From contig JARKPC010000183.1 of assembly GCA_029975435.1 (NCBI GenBank), forward strand, positions 1-42,536: a stretch of 42,536 nt of DNA, in the 5' to 3' direction. Source of the stretch: Propionivibrio sp. (GTDB lineage Bacteria > Pseudomonadota > Gammaproteobacteria > Burkholderiales > Rhodocyclaceae). The translations under genes and the position numbers were made by a program. Of this stretch, positions 34,735 to 42,536 are shown piece by piece (the stretch's first letter is position 1; each line of letters begins with the position of its first letter). The notes beneath the pieces were generated by a model. The model was not told the DNA's origin. It worked only from the letters and a program-made list of their open reading frames with translations, and ran no database searches.

Positions 34735-34840
34735 CGGGGATTCCGAAACGCCGGGAAAACGCGATATCAAAAACACGGGCAACGAAGCGCAAACGCCTTG
34801 CGGTAACGTGCTCCCAAAAGCAATCAGGGAGCGAGAAAAA

Positions 34841-36685
34841 ATGATCCGCCTTCTCCGTCGTTTCTGGCCGGTGACGCTGCGCATGCAACTGATGCTGATT
34901 CTGCTGCCGGTTGTCGGCCTGCCGATCATCGCCACCGGTTACGTCCTCAAGATTCGCGGCCACGAAGCGTTCGTCGAGGAAAAGCGCGAGCATCTGCAGG
35001 GAATCAACGCGCTCATGGCGCGGCATCTGGACACTCGCGGGGGATACGACGGACTGATGCGGGACTATACGGGAGCAGATGACGACCGCAGGGAGAAGAT
35101 CGCCTACCTGAACAGACAGTTGCGCACGTTCAGCGACCAGGTGGCCGAGGCGTTTCCCGGAGTCGGGGTCGGCTATTTCCATCTCGATCTGAACGCCATC
35201 GTCACCTACGGCCCGAGCGACCAGTACGACAAGACAGTCGGCATGACCATCCCGCCGGAACACCCGGGCTGGAAGGTCATGGCCGCCGGCGCACCGATGA
35301 CCGTGAGCGGCGGCCAGGTGCGCGGCAACATCATGAACGCGATGCTGCCGATCAAGGAACAAGACCGGGTCGTCGGTTACATCTGGGCCAATGAATTCCT
35401 CGACGCCATCGAGCGGCAGGCCGGGGCCATGCGTTTTGCCGTTCAAACGATGACCCTGGTGGGATTCGGCCTATCACTGGTGGTGGTATTTTTCGTCGTT
35501 GCGCAGTTGACGAACAACATGGAAAGGATAAAGAGAGGGCTGATGCGCCTGCGCTTCGACCTCGGCAGCCCGATTCCGCCGATCAAGGGGGAGATCGGAG
35601 AAATCGTCGACGCCATCAACGGCCTCGCGCAGACCCTGCTCGAAACCCGGTCGATGCACAACAACATCCTCGACAGCCTGGCCGACGCCGTCATCACCGT
35701 CGACTCGAAGAACATGGTGACCTATATCAATCCGGCAGGTTGCGAACTGTTCCGCTGCGAACCGCTGGACGTCGTCGGCAACCCTTACCCCACCCTGTTC
35801 CGTCCTGACGTCAATTTTTCCAGCCCCATCGTGGATACCCTGCAAACCGGGCGGGAACATCACGGCATCGAAGTCGACTACCCGCTGCCGCATCGCACCC
35901 CACGCGTGATCGCCAGTACCAGCCTGTTGTTCGACGGCCGCGGGCAAAAACTCGGCGTCGTCGCCGTCATCCGCGACATCAGCGAACAGTTCCTGTTGCG
36001 CAAGCAAGTGGCGCAAGCGGAACGGCTTGCCGCCATCGGCGAAATGGCCGCCGGCATCGCCCACGAACTGCGCACCCCGCTGACGTCGATCCGCGGCTTC
36101 GTGCAATATCTGCAAGGATCGTCGGATCCGAAGGAATGGCAGGAATACGGGGGCATCATCATCCGCGAAGTCGACGGACTGAACCGCATCGTTTCCGAAT
36201 TGCTCGACCTGGTGCGCCCGCAACCGCTGCACCCAATGCCGACCGACCTGAACCAGTTGGTTCGGGAAACGATGCTGCTGGCCCGGGACGACGCCAGCGA
36301 TCCGCGCATCGCCTTCGTTCTGGAACTCGAGGACAACCTGCCCCGCATCGAGGTCGACCGCGGGCAGATCAAGCAGGTCCTGCTCAATATCATCGTCAAT
36401 GGCATCCAGGCCATTACCGGAACCGGCGAGATCCACGTCCGCACCCACGCGAAATCAGCGGAGGAAGTCAGCCTGAGCATCGCTGACAACGGATGCGGCA
36501 TCCCAGAGAACATCCGGGAGCGGATTTTCGATCCTTTTTTCTCGACCAAGCCAACCGGAACGGGTCTGGGCATGGCAATTGCAAGACGCATCGTCGACAG
36601 CCACCAAGGAACGATCGAAATAGACAGCTCGGAGGGAAGCGGGACAACTGTCACGCTGCTCTTCCCTGCTCTGAAGGAAACCTGA
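34841..36685 (+). CDS. atoS: AtoS-like sensor histidine kinase
   Basis: A 614-residue inner-membrane kinase with helix 1 (about 13-35), a periplasmic sensory domain (36-200) and helix 2 (203-222). HAMP-like and PAS (about 270-385) domains follow, then HisKA with phospho-accepting His408 (AGIAHELRTPLTSI) and an ATPase domain (NIIVNGIQAI, DNGCGIPE, GTGLGMAIA). Length and layout match E. coli AtoS. Five bases later begins the AtoC-like regulator, followed by atoDAEB-type genes, which supports an acetoacetate or short-chain-acid sensing role. GGGAG lies before ATG 34841; upstream open frame covers the surE leader and is rejected. Confidence 0.9.
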   Translation: MIRLLRRFWPVTLRMQLMLILLPVVGLPIIATGYVLKIRGHEAFVEEKREHLQGINALMARHLDTRGGYDGLMRDYTGADDDRREKIAYLNRQLRTFSDQVAEAFPGVGVGYFHLDLNAIVTYGPSDQYDKTVGMTIPPEHPGWKVMAAGAPMTVSGGQVRGNIMNAMLPIKEQDRVVGYIWANEFLDAIERQAGAMRFAVQTMTLVGFGLSLVVVFFVVAQLTNNMERIKRGLMRLRFDLGSPIPPIKGEIGEIVDAINGLAQTLLETRSMHNNILDSLADAVITVDSKNMVTYINPAGCELFRCEPLDVVGNPYPTLFRPDVNFSSPIVDTLQTGREHHGIEVDYPLPHRTPRVIASTSLLFDGRGQKLGVVAVIRDISEQFLLRKQVAQAERLAAIGEMAAGIAHELRTPLTSIRGFVQYLQGSSDPKEWQEYGGIIIREVDGLNRIVSELLDLVRPQPLHPMPTDLNQLVRETMLLARDDASDPRIAFVLELEDNLPRIEVDRGQIKQVLLNIIVNGIQAITGTGEIHVRTHAKSAEEVSLSIADNGCGIPENIRERIFDPFFSTKPTGTGLGMAIARRIVDSHQGTIEIDSSEGSGTTVTLLFPALKET

Positions 36686-36690
36686 AAGCG

Positions 36691-38091
36691 ATGAAATCCG
36701 ACTACCAGATACTGATCGTCGACGACGACGAAAGCATCCGCCGCATGCTGGCGGCCGTCCTTGAGCGCGAGGGATACCCGACGGTGACGGCCAAGGACGG
36801 GGAGGAAGGACTTGCCGTATTCCGCAGCGCCTCGCCGGACATCGTGTTGATGGACATCCGCATGCCGGGCATCTCCGGCATAGAGGCCATGAGCGCCATG
36901 CTGCAGCATCGCCCCGGCGCGGCGGTCATCCTGATGACGGCCTACGCGGACCTGGATACGGCGGTCAGGGCCATCAAGAACGGAGTCTTCGATTTCGTCA
37001 TCAAACCCTTCGACCTTGCCGAGATCGGCCTGCTGGTCAACCGCGCCTACCAGATCCGGGAAATGCGCCGGGAGATCGGCCTGTTGCAGCACGAACTGTC
37101 GGAAACCTACCGCCTCGACCGCTTCATCACCAACGACCCGGCCATGCGCCAGCTGTGTCATTCAGTCGAACGCATCGCGCAGCGCAACGCCTCCGTCGTC
37201 ATCCACGGGGAGAGCGGCGTCGGCAAGGAACTGCTGGCGGCCTCGCTGCACTACAACAGTCCGCGCGCGGCACGTCCGTTCGTCAAGGTCAATTGCGGGG
37301 CGATCCCGGAAGGGCTGCTGGAAAGCGAATTCTTCGGCCACGAGAAGGGATCTTTCACCGGCGCTCTCGCCCGCCGCACCGGGCGGTTCGAGCATGCCGA
37401 CGGAGGCACGCTGTTTCTCGATGAAATCGGAGAGTTGCCGCTTGCCCTCCAGGTCAAGCTGTTGCGCGTCATCCAGGACCGCGAATTCGAACGTGTCGGT
37501 GGCGACAAGACGCTGCATGTCGACGTGCGCCTGGTCGCCGCGACCAATCGCAACCTGGAGGAAATGGTGGCCGCAGGAACCTTCCGCCAGGATCTGTATT
37601 ACCGATTGAACGTCGTCAATCTTTCGATTCCTCCCTTGCGCCAGCGGCCGTCCGACATCCCGCTGCTGGCCGCGCACTTCCTGCGCAAGTTCACGGCCGA
37701 GCACGGGCGGGAGATTGACGGCTTCGACGACCACGCGCTGGCCATTCTGCAGCGCTACAGCTGGCCGGGCAACGTACGCGAGCTGTCCAATGCCGTCGAG
37801 CGCGCCGTCGTCATGAGTTCCGGGCAACGAATCTTCGCCGAAGACCTGCCGCTGCCGATCGTGGAAGCCTGCCGCCTGACTCCTGCCGCGCCACGGCCAC
37901 CGAAGCAGCTCAAGGAACTGGTGCGCAACTTTGAATCGGAAATCATCGCCCAGGCGCTGGAACGCAACCAGGGCAACCGATCGCGCACGGCCAACGAACT
38001 GGGGATCAGCAGACGCGCCCTGCTCTACAAACTGCATGAACTCGATCTTGATGCAGGAGAGTGCGCAGATTCTGTCGCGAGCTGTGAATGA
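36691..38091 (+). CDS. atoC: AtoC-like sigma-54-dependent response regulator
   Basis: A 466-residue NtrC-family regulator. The receiver domain (1-120) has phospho-accepting Asp55 in VLMDIRMPG and Lys105. The AAA+ domain has Walker A GESGVGKE (173-180), a GSFTGA contact loop (220-225) in place of the commoner GAFTGA, and Walker B GTLFLDEI. A Fis-type helix-turn-helix (about 425-452, NRSRTANELGISRRALLYKL) ends the protein. It should be phosphorylated by the kinase encoded just upstream and activate the sigma-54 promoter at 38175-38191. ATG 36691 follows AAGGAAA. Confidence 0.92.
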   Translation: MKSDYQILIVDDDESIRRMLAAVLEREGYPTVTAKDGEEGLAVFRSASPDIVLMDIRMPGISGIEAMSAMLQHRPGAAVILMTAYADLDTAVRAIKNGVFDFVIKPFDLAEIGLLVNRAYQIREMRREIGLLQHELSETYRLDRFITNDPAMRQLCHSVERIAQRNASVVIHGESGVGKELLAASLHYNSPRAARPFVKVNCGAIPEGLLESEFFGHEKGSFTGALARRTGRFEHADGGTLFLDEIGELPLALQVKLLRVIQDREFERVGGDKTLHVDVRLVAATNRNLEEMVAAGTFRQDLYYRLNVVNLSIPPLRQRPSDIPLLAAHFLRKFTAEHGREIDGFDDHALAILQRYSWPGNVRELSNAVERAVVMSSGQRIFAEDLPLPIVEACRLTPAAPRPPKQLKELVRNFESEIIAQALERNQGNRSRTANELGISRRALLYKLHELDLDAGECADSVASCE

Positions 38092-38097
38092 AATTGC

Positions 38098-38112
38098 GCA
38101 GCTGTTAGCTGC
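38098..38112. promoter_or_regulatory. Candidate AtoC operator upstream of atoD
   Basis: GCAGCT-GTT-AGCTGC is an inverted repeat about 97 bases before the predicted start site. TGCGCAG occurs at its left edge (38095-38101) and again at 38062-38068, 33 bases away, or about three helical turns. Both features suit a sigma-54 activator. Confidence 0.5.
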
Positions 38113-38174
38113 ATGATTGCTCGGCGTAACTCATAGCGAACACTTAACCCGCTGATAGTTGGTGGCTTTTCCCG

Positions 38175-38191
38175 CAGGCACGCATCCTGCG
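38175..38191 (+). promoter_or_regulatory. Sigma-54 promoter of atoDAEB
   Basis: CAGGCACGCATCCTGCG carries GGCACG and TGC with GG (38177-38178) and GC (38189-38190) exactly ten bases apart. Transcription should start near 38202, 31 bases before atoD. The E. coli ato operon is also sigma-54-dependent. Confidence 0.78.
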
Positions 38192-38232
38192 TTAGCTCCG
38201 ATGCTTTTCAACCAGTCATTCGGAGTTACAAC

Positions 38233-38898
38233 ATGAGCCAAACCAGCAAGCAAATAAGCTATGCCGCGTTGAGGCCGCGTCTCAGGGACGGAATGAGTAT
38301 CCTGTTCGGCGGCTTCCTGGGCGTAGGGACGCCGGAAGGCATTGTCGGTGAAATTCTCGACTCGGGGGTCAGGGACCTGACCATCATCGGCAACGACACC
38401 GGCACACCGGAGGTCGGCATCGGCGTCCTCGTGGCCAACAAACGCGTCAGAAAGGTCATTTCCTCGCACATCGGCACCAACGCGGAAACCGGCCGCCAGA
38501 TGATCGCCGGCGAACTCGACGTCGAACTCGGTCCCCAGGGAACGCTTGCCGAGCGCATTCGGTGCGGAGGTTCCGGCCTGGGCGGGGTGCTGACTCCGAC
38601 CGGCGTCGGCACCATCGTCGAGGAAGGCAAGACCAAGCTGAACTTCGACGGCATCGATTACCTCGTCGAGCGCCCCATCCGCGCCGACATGGCCATCCTC
38701 AAGGCACACTGCGCCGACGGCAAGGGCAACCTGGTCTACCAGCGCGCCGCCCGCAACTTCAACCCGATCATGGCGCTCGCTGCCGATTTCGTGGTTGCCG
38801 AAACCGATGCGATCGTCCCGACAGGAGACATCGATCCGGATCTCGTGATGACTCCGGGCGTGCTGGTCCACGCCCTCATTCTTGCCGGGGAGCAATGA
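38233..38898 (+). CDS. atoD: Acetate/acetoacetate CoA-transferase subunit alpha
   Basis: A 221-residue subunit of a class I CoA-transferase that moves CoA from acetyl-CoA to acetoacetate or short-chain fatty acids. Family marks are LFGGFLGVGTPEGIV near residue 24, GGSGLGGVLTPTGVGT in the middle, and RADMAILKAHCADGKGNLVY. It is first behind the sigma-54 promoter, and the beta-subunit gene starts one base after its stop. A GGAG ribosome-binding site precedes ATG 38233. The closest named genes are AtoD/ScoA; exact acid preference is uncertain. Confidence 0.92.
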   Translation: MSQTSKQISYAALRPRLRDGMSILFGGFLGVGTPEGIVGEILDSGVRDLTIIGNDTGTPEVGIGVLVANKRVRKVISSHIGTNAETGRQMIAGELDVELGPQGTLAERIRCGGSGLGGVLTPTGVGTIVEEGKTKLNFDGIDYLVERPIRADMAILKAHCADGKGNLVYQRAARNFNPIMALAADFVVAETDAIVPTGDIDPDLVMTPGVLVHALILAGEQ

Positions 38899-38899
38899 C

Positions 38900-39568
38900 A
38901 TGGATGCCAAGAATCTCATCGCATTCCGCGTGGCCCAGGAAATGAAGGACGGCGACGTGGTCAACCTCGGCATCGGCCTGCCGACCCTGGTTCCCGACTA
39001 CCTGCCGGAAGACGTGCACATCACGTTGCAGTCGGAGAACGGTTTCCTCGGTCTCGGACCGCTCAACGGAAAGACCCTGCCGAACCTGGTCAACGCCGGC
39101 GGCAAGCCGTGCGGCATGGTGCCGGGCACGGCCTTCTTCGACAGCGCCATGTCGTTCTGCATCATCCGCGGCGGTCACGTCGACGTGACGGTGCTCGGCG
39201 GCCTGCAGGTCGACCAGGAAGGAAATCTCGCCAACTGGATGGTGCCGGGCAAGATGGTGCCGGGCATGGGCGGGGCCATGGACCTCGTCACCGGAGCGAA
39301 AAACGTGATCGTGGCCATGGAGCACGCAACCAAGGAAGGCGGGGCAAAGATCCTCAAGCGATGCACCCTCCCCCTGACCGCAGCGAAGAAGGTGAGCGCA
39401 ATCATCACCGAACTCGGTGTCTTCCGCTTCATCGACGGAAAGCTGGTCCTCACCGAAATCGCCCCCGGCGTCACGCTCGATGAGATCCGCGCCAAGACCG
39501 AGGCCGAGTTCGTCGTCAGTCCGGAGTGCTGCGAAATGGAGACACCCAGGGAAGCGCAGCCTGTGTAG
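38900..39568 (+). CDS. atoA: Acetate/acetoacetate CoA-transferase subunit beta
   Basis: A 222-residue subunit carrying the catalytic glutamate Glu46 in LQSENGFLGLGP, which forms the glutamyl-CoA thioester. Other family marks are DGDVVNLGIGLPTLVPDYLP near residue 18 and the GGHVDVTVLGGLQVD and NWMVPGKMVPGMGGAMDLV segments. ATG 38900 follows GGGGAG; an extension to 38882 overlaps atoD and is rejected. It works as a heteromer with the alpha subunit. Confidence 0.93.
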   Translation: MDAKNLIAFRVAQEMKDGDVVNLGIGLPTLVPDYLPEDVHITLQSENGFLGLGPLNGKTLPNLVNAGGKPCGMVPGTAFFDSAMSFCIIRGGHVDVTVLGGLQVDQEGNLANWMVPGKMVPGMGGAMDLVTGAKNVIVAMEHATKEGGAKILKRCTLPLTAAKKVSAIITELGVFRFIDGKLVLTEIAPGVTLDEIRAKTEAEFVVSPECCEMETPREAQPV

Positions 39569-39674
39569 CCACAAACCGGAGGTCATCCGGCCAACCCGCA
39601 TCAGACGTAATCAGACGTATTCCGAGTCATTTTTCCAATTCATATCCCCGAGGGAGGGGTCAAGGAGCGAAAAC

Positions 39675-41108
39675 ATGCGTCAGGAAATATCGATCAATCA
39701 AGACACCACGCCAGAAGACGAAACCAACGACCAGAGCTTCATGGCGCGGCTGGGAGCAAGGCTCGCAGATTGGAGCGAAAAGTGGTTCCCGGATGCCTAC
39801 GTGTTCGCCGCCATCGCGGTTGTCGTCGTGTGCGGCGCCGCGTTGGCCATGGGCCGCACGCCAACACAGGTATCCATCGATTTCGGCAAGTCCTTCTGGA
39901 ACCTGATCCCGTTCACGATGCAGATGGCCTTTGTCGTCATCGGCGGATATATCGTGGCCGTATCGGCCCCGGTACGACGGATCATCAACGTGCTCGCCGC
40001 TTTTCCCAAGGACCCGAAGATGGCGGTGGCCTACGTCGGCTTCATGGCGATGGTGGCGTCCCTGCTGAGTTGGGGATTCAGCATGATTTTCGCCGGGATC
40101 CTGATGCGCGAAATCAGCAAGCGCGTGAAGGGAGTCGACTACCGGGCCATGGGTGCCGCCGGATACCTGGGCCTCGGCAGCGTCTGGGCACTCGGACTGT
40201 CGTCCTCGGCCGCTTTGCTGATGGCCACCAAGGGCTCCATTCCGGGCGGACTGCTCAAGATCAGCGGCACCATTCCGTTGAGCGCAACGCTGTTCACCTG
40301 GCAGAACCTGGTAATGATCGTCGTGCTGGTCGTGCTGTCCGTCTGGATCTGCTACGCCTCGACGCCGAGCGCCGACAAGGCGAAGACCGCCGAGATGGCC
40401 GGCATCGTGTACCAGGACAGCAAGGAAGACATCGGATCGCCGCAAACACCGGGCGAGAAACTCGAATTCAATCCCTTGCTGACGCTCGTCCTGGTCGCAC
40501 TCGGTCTCGTCTACCTGTACGACGTCTTCAGCACCAAGGGCGGACTGGCCGCGCTGGATCTGAACACCTATAACTTCATGTTCCTGATTGCCGGCATGCT
40601 GCTGCACTGGAGTCCGCGATCCTTCCTGCGCGCAGCGGCGAAAGCCGTCCCGATGACCGGCGGCGTGCTGCTGCAATTCCCGTTGTACGCCGGGATCTTC
40701 GGTGTGCTGATGGGCTCCGGCCTGAACGAAGTGCTGGCCAAGTTCTTCGTCTCCATCTCGACTCAGGAGACGCTGCCGCTCGTGGGCGGCATCTACTCGG
40801 CCATCCTCGGGCTGTTCCTGCCGTCCGGCGGCGGCAAATGGGTCGTCGAAGCGCCCTACCTGCTCGAAGCGGCGAACCAGTTGCACGTCAACCTGGCATG
40901 GATGGTTCAGGTCTACAATGCCGCCGAAGCGCTGCCCAACTTTATCAACCCGTTCTGGATGCTCCCGCTGATGGGTCTGACCGGAGTCAAGGCCCGCGAC
41001 CTGGCCGGATACTCGACGCTGCAACTGATTTTCCACGCGCCGGTCGTTCTCATCATGCTGTGGTTGCTCGGGCTGACAATGCCCTACGTTCCGCCGATTC
41101 TTGGGTAG
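39675..41108 (+). CDS. atoE: AtoE-family short-chain fatty acid transporter
   Basis: A 477-residue integral membrane protein with about 12 helices after a 45-residue cytoplasmic N-terminus. The family segments are FWNLIPFTMQMAFVVIGGYI, SLLSWGFSMIFAGIL and FLPSGGGKWVVEAPYLLEAA. The family imports acetoacetate, butyrate and similar short-chain acids; E. coli AtoE is somewhat shorter (about 440 residues), the difference lying at the N-terminus. The gene sits between the CoA-transferase and the thiolase genes. AAGGAG lies nine bases before ATG 39675. The 106-base gap after atoA contains a tandem 10-base repeat at 39600-39619. Confidence 0.92.
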   Translation: MRQEISINQDTTPEDETNDQSFMARLGARLADWSEKWFPDAYVFAAIAVVVVCGAALAMGRTPTQVSIDFGKSFWNLIPFTMQMAFVVIGGYIVAVSAPVRRIINVLAAFPKDPKMAVAYVGFMAMVASLLSWGFSMIFAGILMREISKRVKGVDYRAMGAAGYLGLGSVWALGLSSSAALLMATKGSIPGGLLKISGTIPLSATLFTWQNLVMIVVLVVLSVWICYASTPSADKAKTAEMAGIVYQDSKEDIGSPQTPGEKLEFNPLLTLVLVALGLVYLYDVFSTKGGLAALDLNTYNFMFLIAGMLLHWSPRSFLRAAAKAVPMTGGVLLQFPLYAGIFGVLMGSGLNEVLAKFFVSISTQETLPLVGGIYSAILGLFLPSGGGKWVVEAPYLLEAANQLHVNLAWMVQVYNAAEALPNFINPFWMLPLMGLTGVKARDLAGYSTLQLIFHAPVVLIMLWLLGLTMPYVPPILG

Positions 41109-41136
41109 AGACCACAAGCCCTCGCAGGCATTTCCG

Positions 41137-41164
41137 CGAGTTGCCCGCTTCGGCGGGCAACTCG
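41137..41164 (+). other. UUCG-capped 12-bp hairpin between atoE and atoB
   Basis: CGAGTTGCCCGC and its exact inverse enclose TTCG, which in RNA is the extra-stable C(UUCG)G tetraloop. No T-tract follows, so it probably protects or processes the mRNA rather than ending transcription. Confidence 0.7.
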
Positions 41165-41196
41165 ACATTCAGCAATAGCCCTTTCAAGGAGTCGTC

Positions 41197-42372
41197 ATGA
41201 CAAAGGAAGTATTCGCACTGAGCGCAGCCCGTTCGGCCATCGGTGCATTTGGAGGTTCGTTGAGCAGTCTCGCCCCGGAAGATCTGGGCGCAACGGTTGC
41301 CCGCGAGGCTTTCGTGCGGGCCGGGGTCGATCCCTCACAGGCATCCTACGCCGTCGTAGGCAACGTCATACCCTGCGGCAAGAATTTCCCGTACGTCCCG
41401 CGCCTGCTAACCGTGCGTGCCGGCATGTCGATGGATTCGACCGTCATGGCCTGCAACCGCTTGTGCGGGTCGGCCATGCAGGCCATCATCAGCGTCGCAC
41501 AGAACATCGTGCTCGGTGATGCCGATATCGGTCTGGCCGGTGGCGTCGAAGTCATGTCGGGTGGCGGCTATCTTTCGCCGGCCATGCGTTCCGGCGCCCG
41601 CATGGGCGACACCCAGATGGTCGACATGATGGTCGCTGCCCTGACCGACCCGTTCGGCGCCGGACACATGGGCATGACCGCCGAGAACCAGGCGGTCAAA
41701 TGGTCGATCAGTCGAGCCGAACAGGACGCGTTCGCACTGGAATCGCAACAGCGGGCCGCGCTGGCCATTGCCGAGGGGCGTTTCAGGTCGCAGATCGTTC
41801 CCGTTACCCTGCAAACCCGCAAGGGCGACGTAATCTTCGATACCGACGAACATCCCAAGACCACCAGCCTGGAATCGCTGGCCAAGATGAAGCCTGCATT
41901 CAAGAAAGAAGGCGGCACCGTGACCGCCGGCAACGCCTCGGGCATCAACGACGGTGCGGCTTTTGTCGTCCTCGCCGACGTCGCCGCGGCGAAGGCTGCC
42001 GCACCGATCGCTCGCCTGGTGGCCTACGCGGTAGCCGGCGTCGAAGCCAGCATCATGGGCGACGGCCCCATCCCGGCGACACAACTGGCCTTGAAGCGCG
42101 CCGGGCTGTCGCTCGACCAGATCGACGTCATCGAGGCCAACGAAGCCTTTGCCGCACAGGCCCTCGCGGTCGGCAAGGGACTGGGGCTCGATCCCGTGAA
42201 GACCAATCCGAACGGCGGCGCCATCGCCCTCGGACATCCAGTCGGAGCGACTGGCGCCGTCATCGTGACCAAGCTGTTGCACGAGATGCTGCGCGTCAAG
42301 GCACGCTACGGCCTGGCCACGATGTGCATCGGCGGCGGACAGGGTATTACGACGATCTGGGAACGCTGCTAA
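41197..42372 (+). CDS. atoB: Acetyl-CoA acetyltransferase (thiolase)
   Basis: A 391-residue thiolase that cleaves acetoacetyl-CoA with CoA to two acetyl-CoA, or runs in reverse. The nucleophile is Cys90 in [10 protein letters not shown], and the active-site His347 ([11 protein letters not shown]) and Cys377 (MCIGGGQG) are present, as is NEAFAAQ. It is the last gene of the ato operon and completes acetoacetate degradation after CoA transfer. AAGGAG precedes ATG 41197. A stable hairpin separates it from atoE and a terminator follows 25 bases after the stop. Confidence 0.93.
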   Translation: MTKEVFALSAARSAIGAFGGSLSSLAPEDLGATVAREAFVRAGVDPSQASYAVVGNVIPCGKNFPYVPRLLTVRAGMSMDSTVMACNRLCGSAMQAIISVAQNIVLGDADIGLAGGVEVMSGGGYLSPAMRSGARMGDTQMVDMMVAALTDPFGAGHMGMTAENQAVKWSISRAEQDAFALESQQRAALAIAEGRFRSQIVPVTLQTRKGDVIFDTDEHPKTTSLESLAKMKPAFKKEGGTVTAGNASGINDGAAFVVLADVAAAKAAAPIARLVAYAVAGVEASIMGDGPIPATQLALKRAGLSLDQIDVIEANEAFAAQALAVGKGLGLDPVKTNPNGGAIALGHPVGATGAVIVTKLLHEMLRVKARYGLATMCIGGGQGITTIWERC

Positions 42373-42396
42373 CGCCTGCCCGGCTCTACAAAGCAC

Positions 42397-42423
42397 AAAC
42401 GGCCTCCATCAGGAGGCCGTTTT
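42397..42423 (+). terminator. Intrinsic terminator of the ato operon
   Basis: AAACGGCCTCC and GGAGGCCGTTT form an 11-base stem around ATCA, followed by TTTTGTTG on the plus strand. The A-rich left flank lets it work for the convergent gene at the right edge as well. Confidence 0.85.
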
Positions 42424-42447
42424 GTTGTGCGGGTGCTGGGGGTCGGG

Positions 42448-42536
42448 TCAGCGGATGACTCGAGCGCCCTTGCCCTTCATCGCCGCTTCGACTTCCTCGA
42501 CGCGCACCATCGAGGTGTCCCCCGGCGTGGTCATGG
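42448..42536 (-). CDS. C-terminal fragment of an unidentified gene at the window edge
   Basis: The last 29 codons of a minus-strand frame are present, containing MTTPGDTSMVRVEEVEAAMK and ending KGARVIR before TGA. The frame is open to the window edge, codon use fits the genome, and the ato terminator lies at its 3' end as expected for a convergent gene. No family was recognised from this fragment. Confidence 0.5.
   Translation of the reverse strand, partial: MTTPGDTSMVRVEEVEAAMKGKGARVIR

Noticed and set aside
39600..39619. Tandem ATCAGACGTA repeat between atoA and atoE
   Set aside because: Only two copies of ten bases, with no further structure; most likely a small local duplication.
39660..41168. 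502-codon antisense open frame opposite atoE
   Set aside because: Composition is rich in His, Gln, Asp and Arg, as expected for the complement of a membrane protein gene. No domain is recognised.

Overview
The window is chromosomal DNA of high G+C content with dense, mostly co-directional operons. It looks like a betaproteobacterium, most likely of the Rhodocyclales type. The support is conserved gene order: dapA-bamC-MBL hydrolase, surE-pcm-nlpD-rpoS, ubiC next to an RhlE-type helicase, and cimA-based isoleucine synthesis. The genus is inference. I see no rRNA, tRNA, CRISPR array, insertion sequence or phage gene.

Region 1 (1-15480) is a large, probably catabolic and uncharacterised carboxylic-acid cluster. 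It begins with the start of a PdxA-family gene (minus strand, cut by the window edge). A plus-strand run follows: TAXI-type TRAP binding protein, fused TRAP permease, DapA-like aldolase, D-2-hydroxyacid dehydrogenase, then tctB-tctA-tctC of a tripartite tricarboxylate transporter. A convergent minus-strand operon carries a cupin, a second DapA-like aldolase and a second dehydrogenase. Divergent from it is a PrpR-like sigma-54 activator, followed by a second tctB-tctA pair without a tctC. Sigma-54 (-24/-12) promoter sequences lie before tctBAC (5774-5790) and before the cupin operon (11309-11325). A perfect inverted repeat (GTGTAACG-N6-CGTTACAC, 11375-11396) sits at an enhancer-like distance from the latter. 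I read the region as a sigma-54 regulon in which imported hydroxy- or oxo-acids are processed by two parallel aldolase/dehydrogenase modules. The substrate cannot be told from sequence.

Region 2 (15540-23527) is mostly housekeeping: a small Lys/Pro/Ala-rich exported protein, a DUF192 protein, chorismate lyase UbiC, an RhlE-type DEAD-box helicase with a structured leader, an unrecognised 158-residue protein, and an Ala/Pro-rich lipoprotein with a hairpin at its predicted mRNA 5' end. On the minus strand follow dapA-bamC-MBL hydrolase and a 3-hydroxybutyryl-CoA dehydrogenase.

Region 3 (23706-34636) holds a MoxR ATPase/DUF58/transglutaminase operon with an MltB-type lytic transglycosylase. Facing it are a GhrB-like reductase and (R)-citramalate synthase, then rpoS-nlpD-pcm-surE. 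A terminator-like hairpin lies between a possible promoter and surE, suggesting attenuation.

Region 4 (34841-42372) is an ato locus in the order known from E. coli: atoS, atoC, then atoD-atoA-atoE-atoB behind a clear sigma-54 promoter (38175-38191). It would take up short-chain fatty acids or acetoacetate, activate them to CoA esters and cleave acetoacetyl-CoA. The right edge holds the 3' end of an unidentified minus-strand gene.
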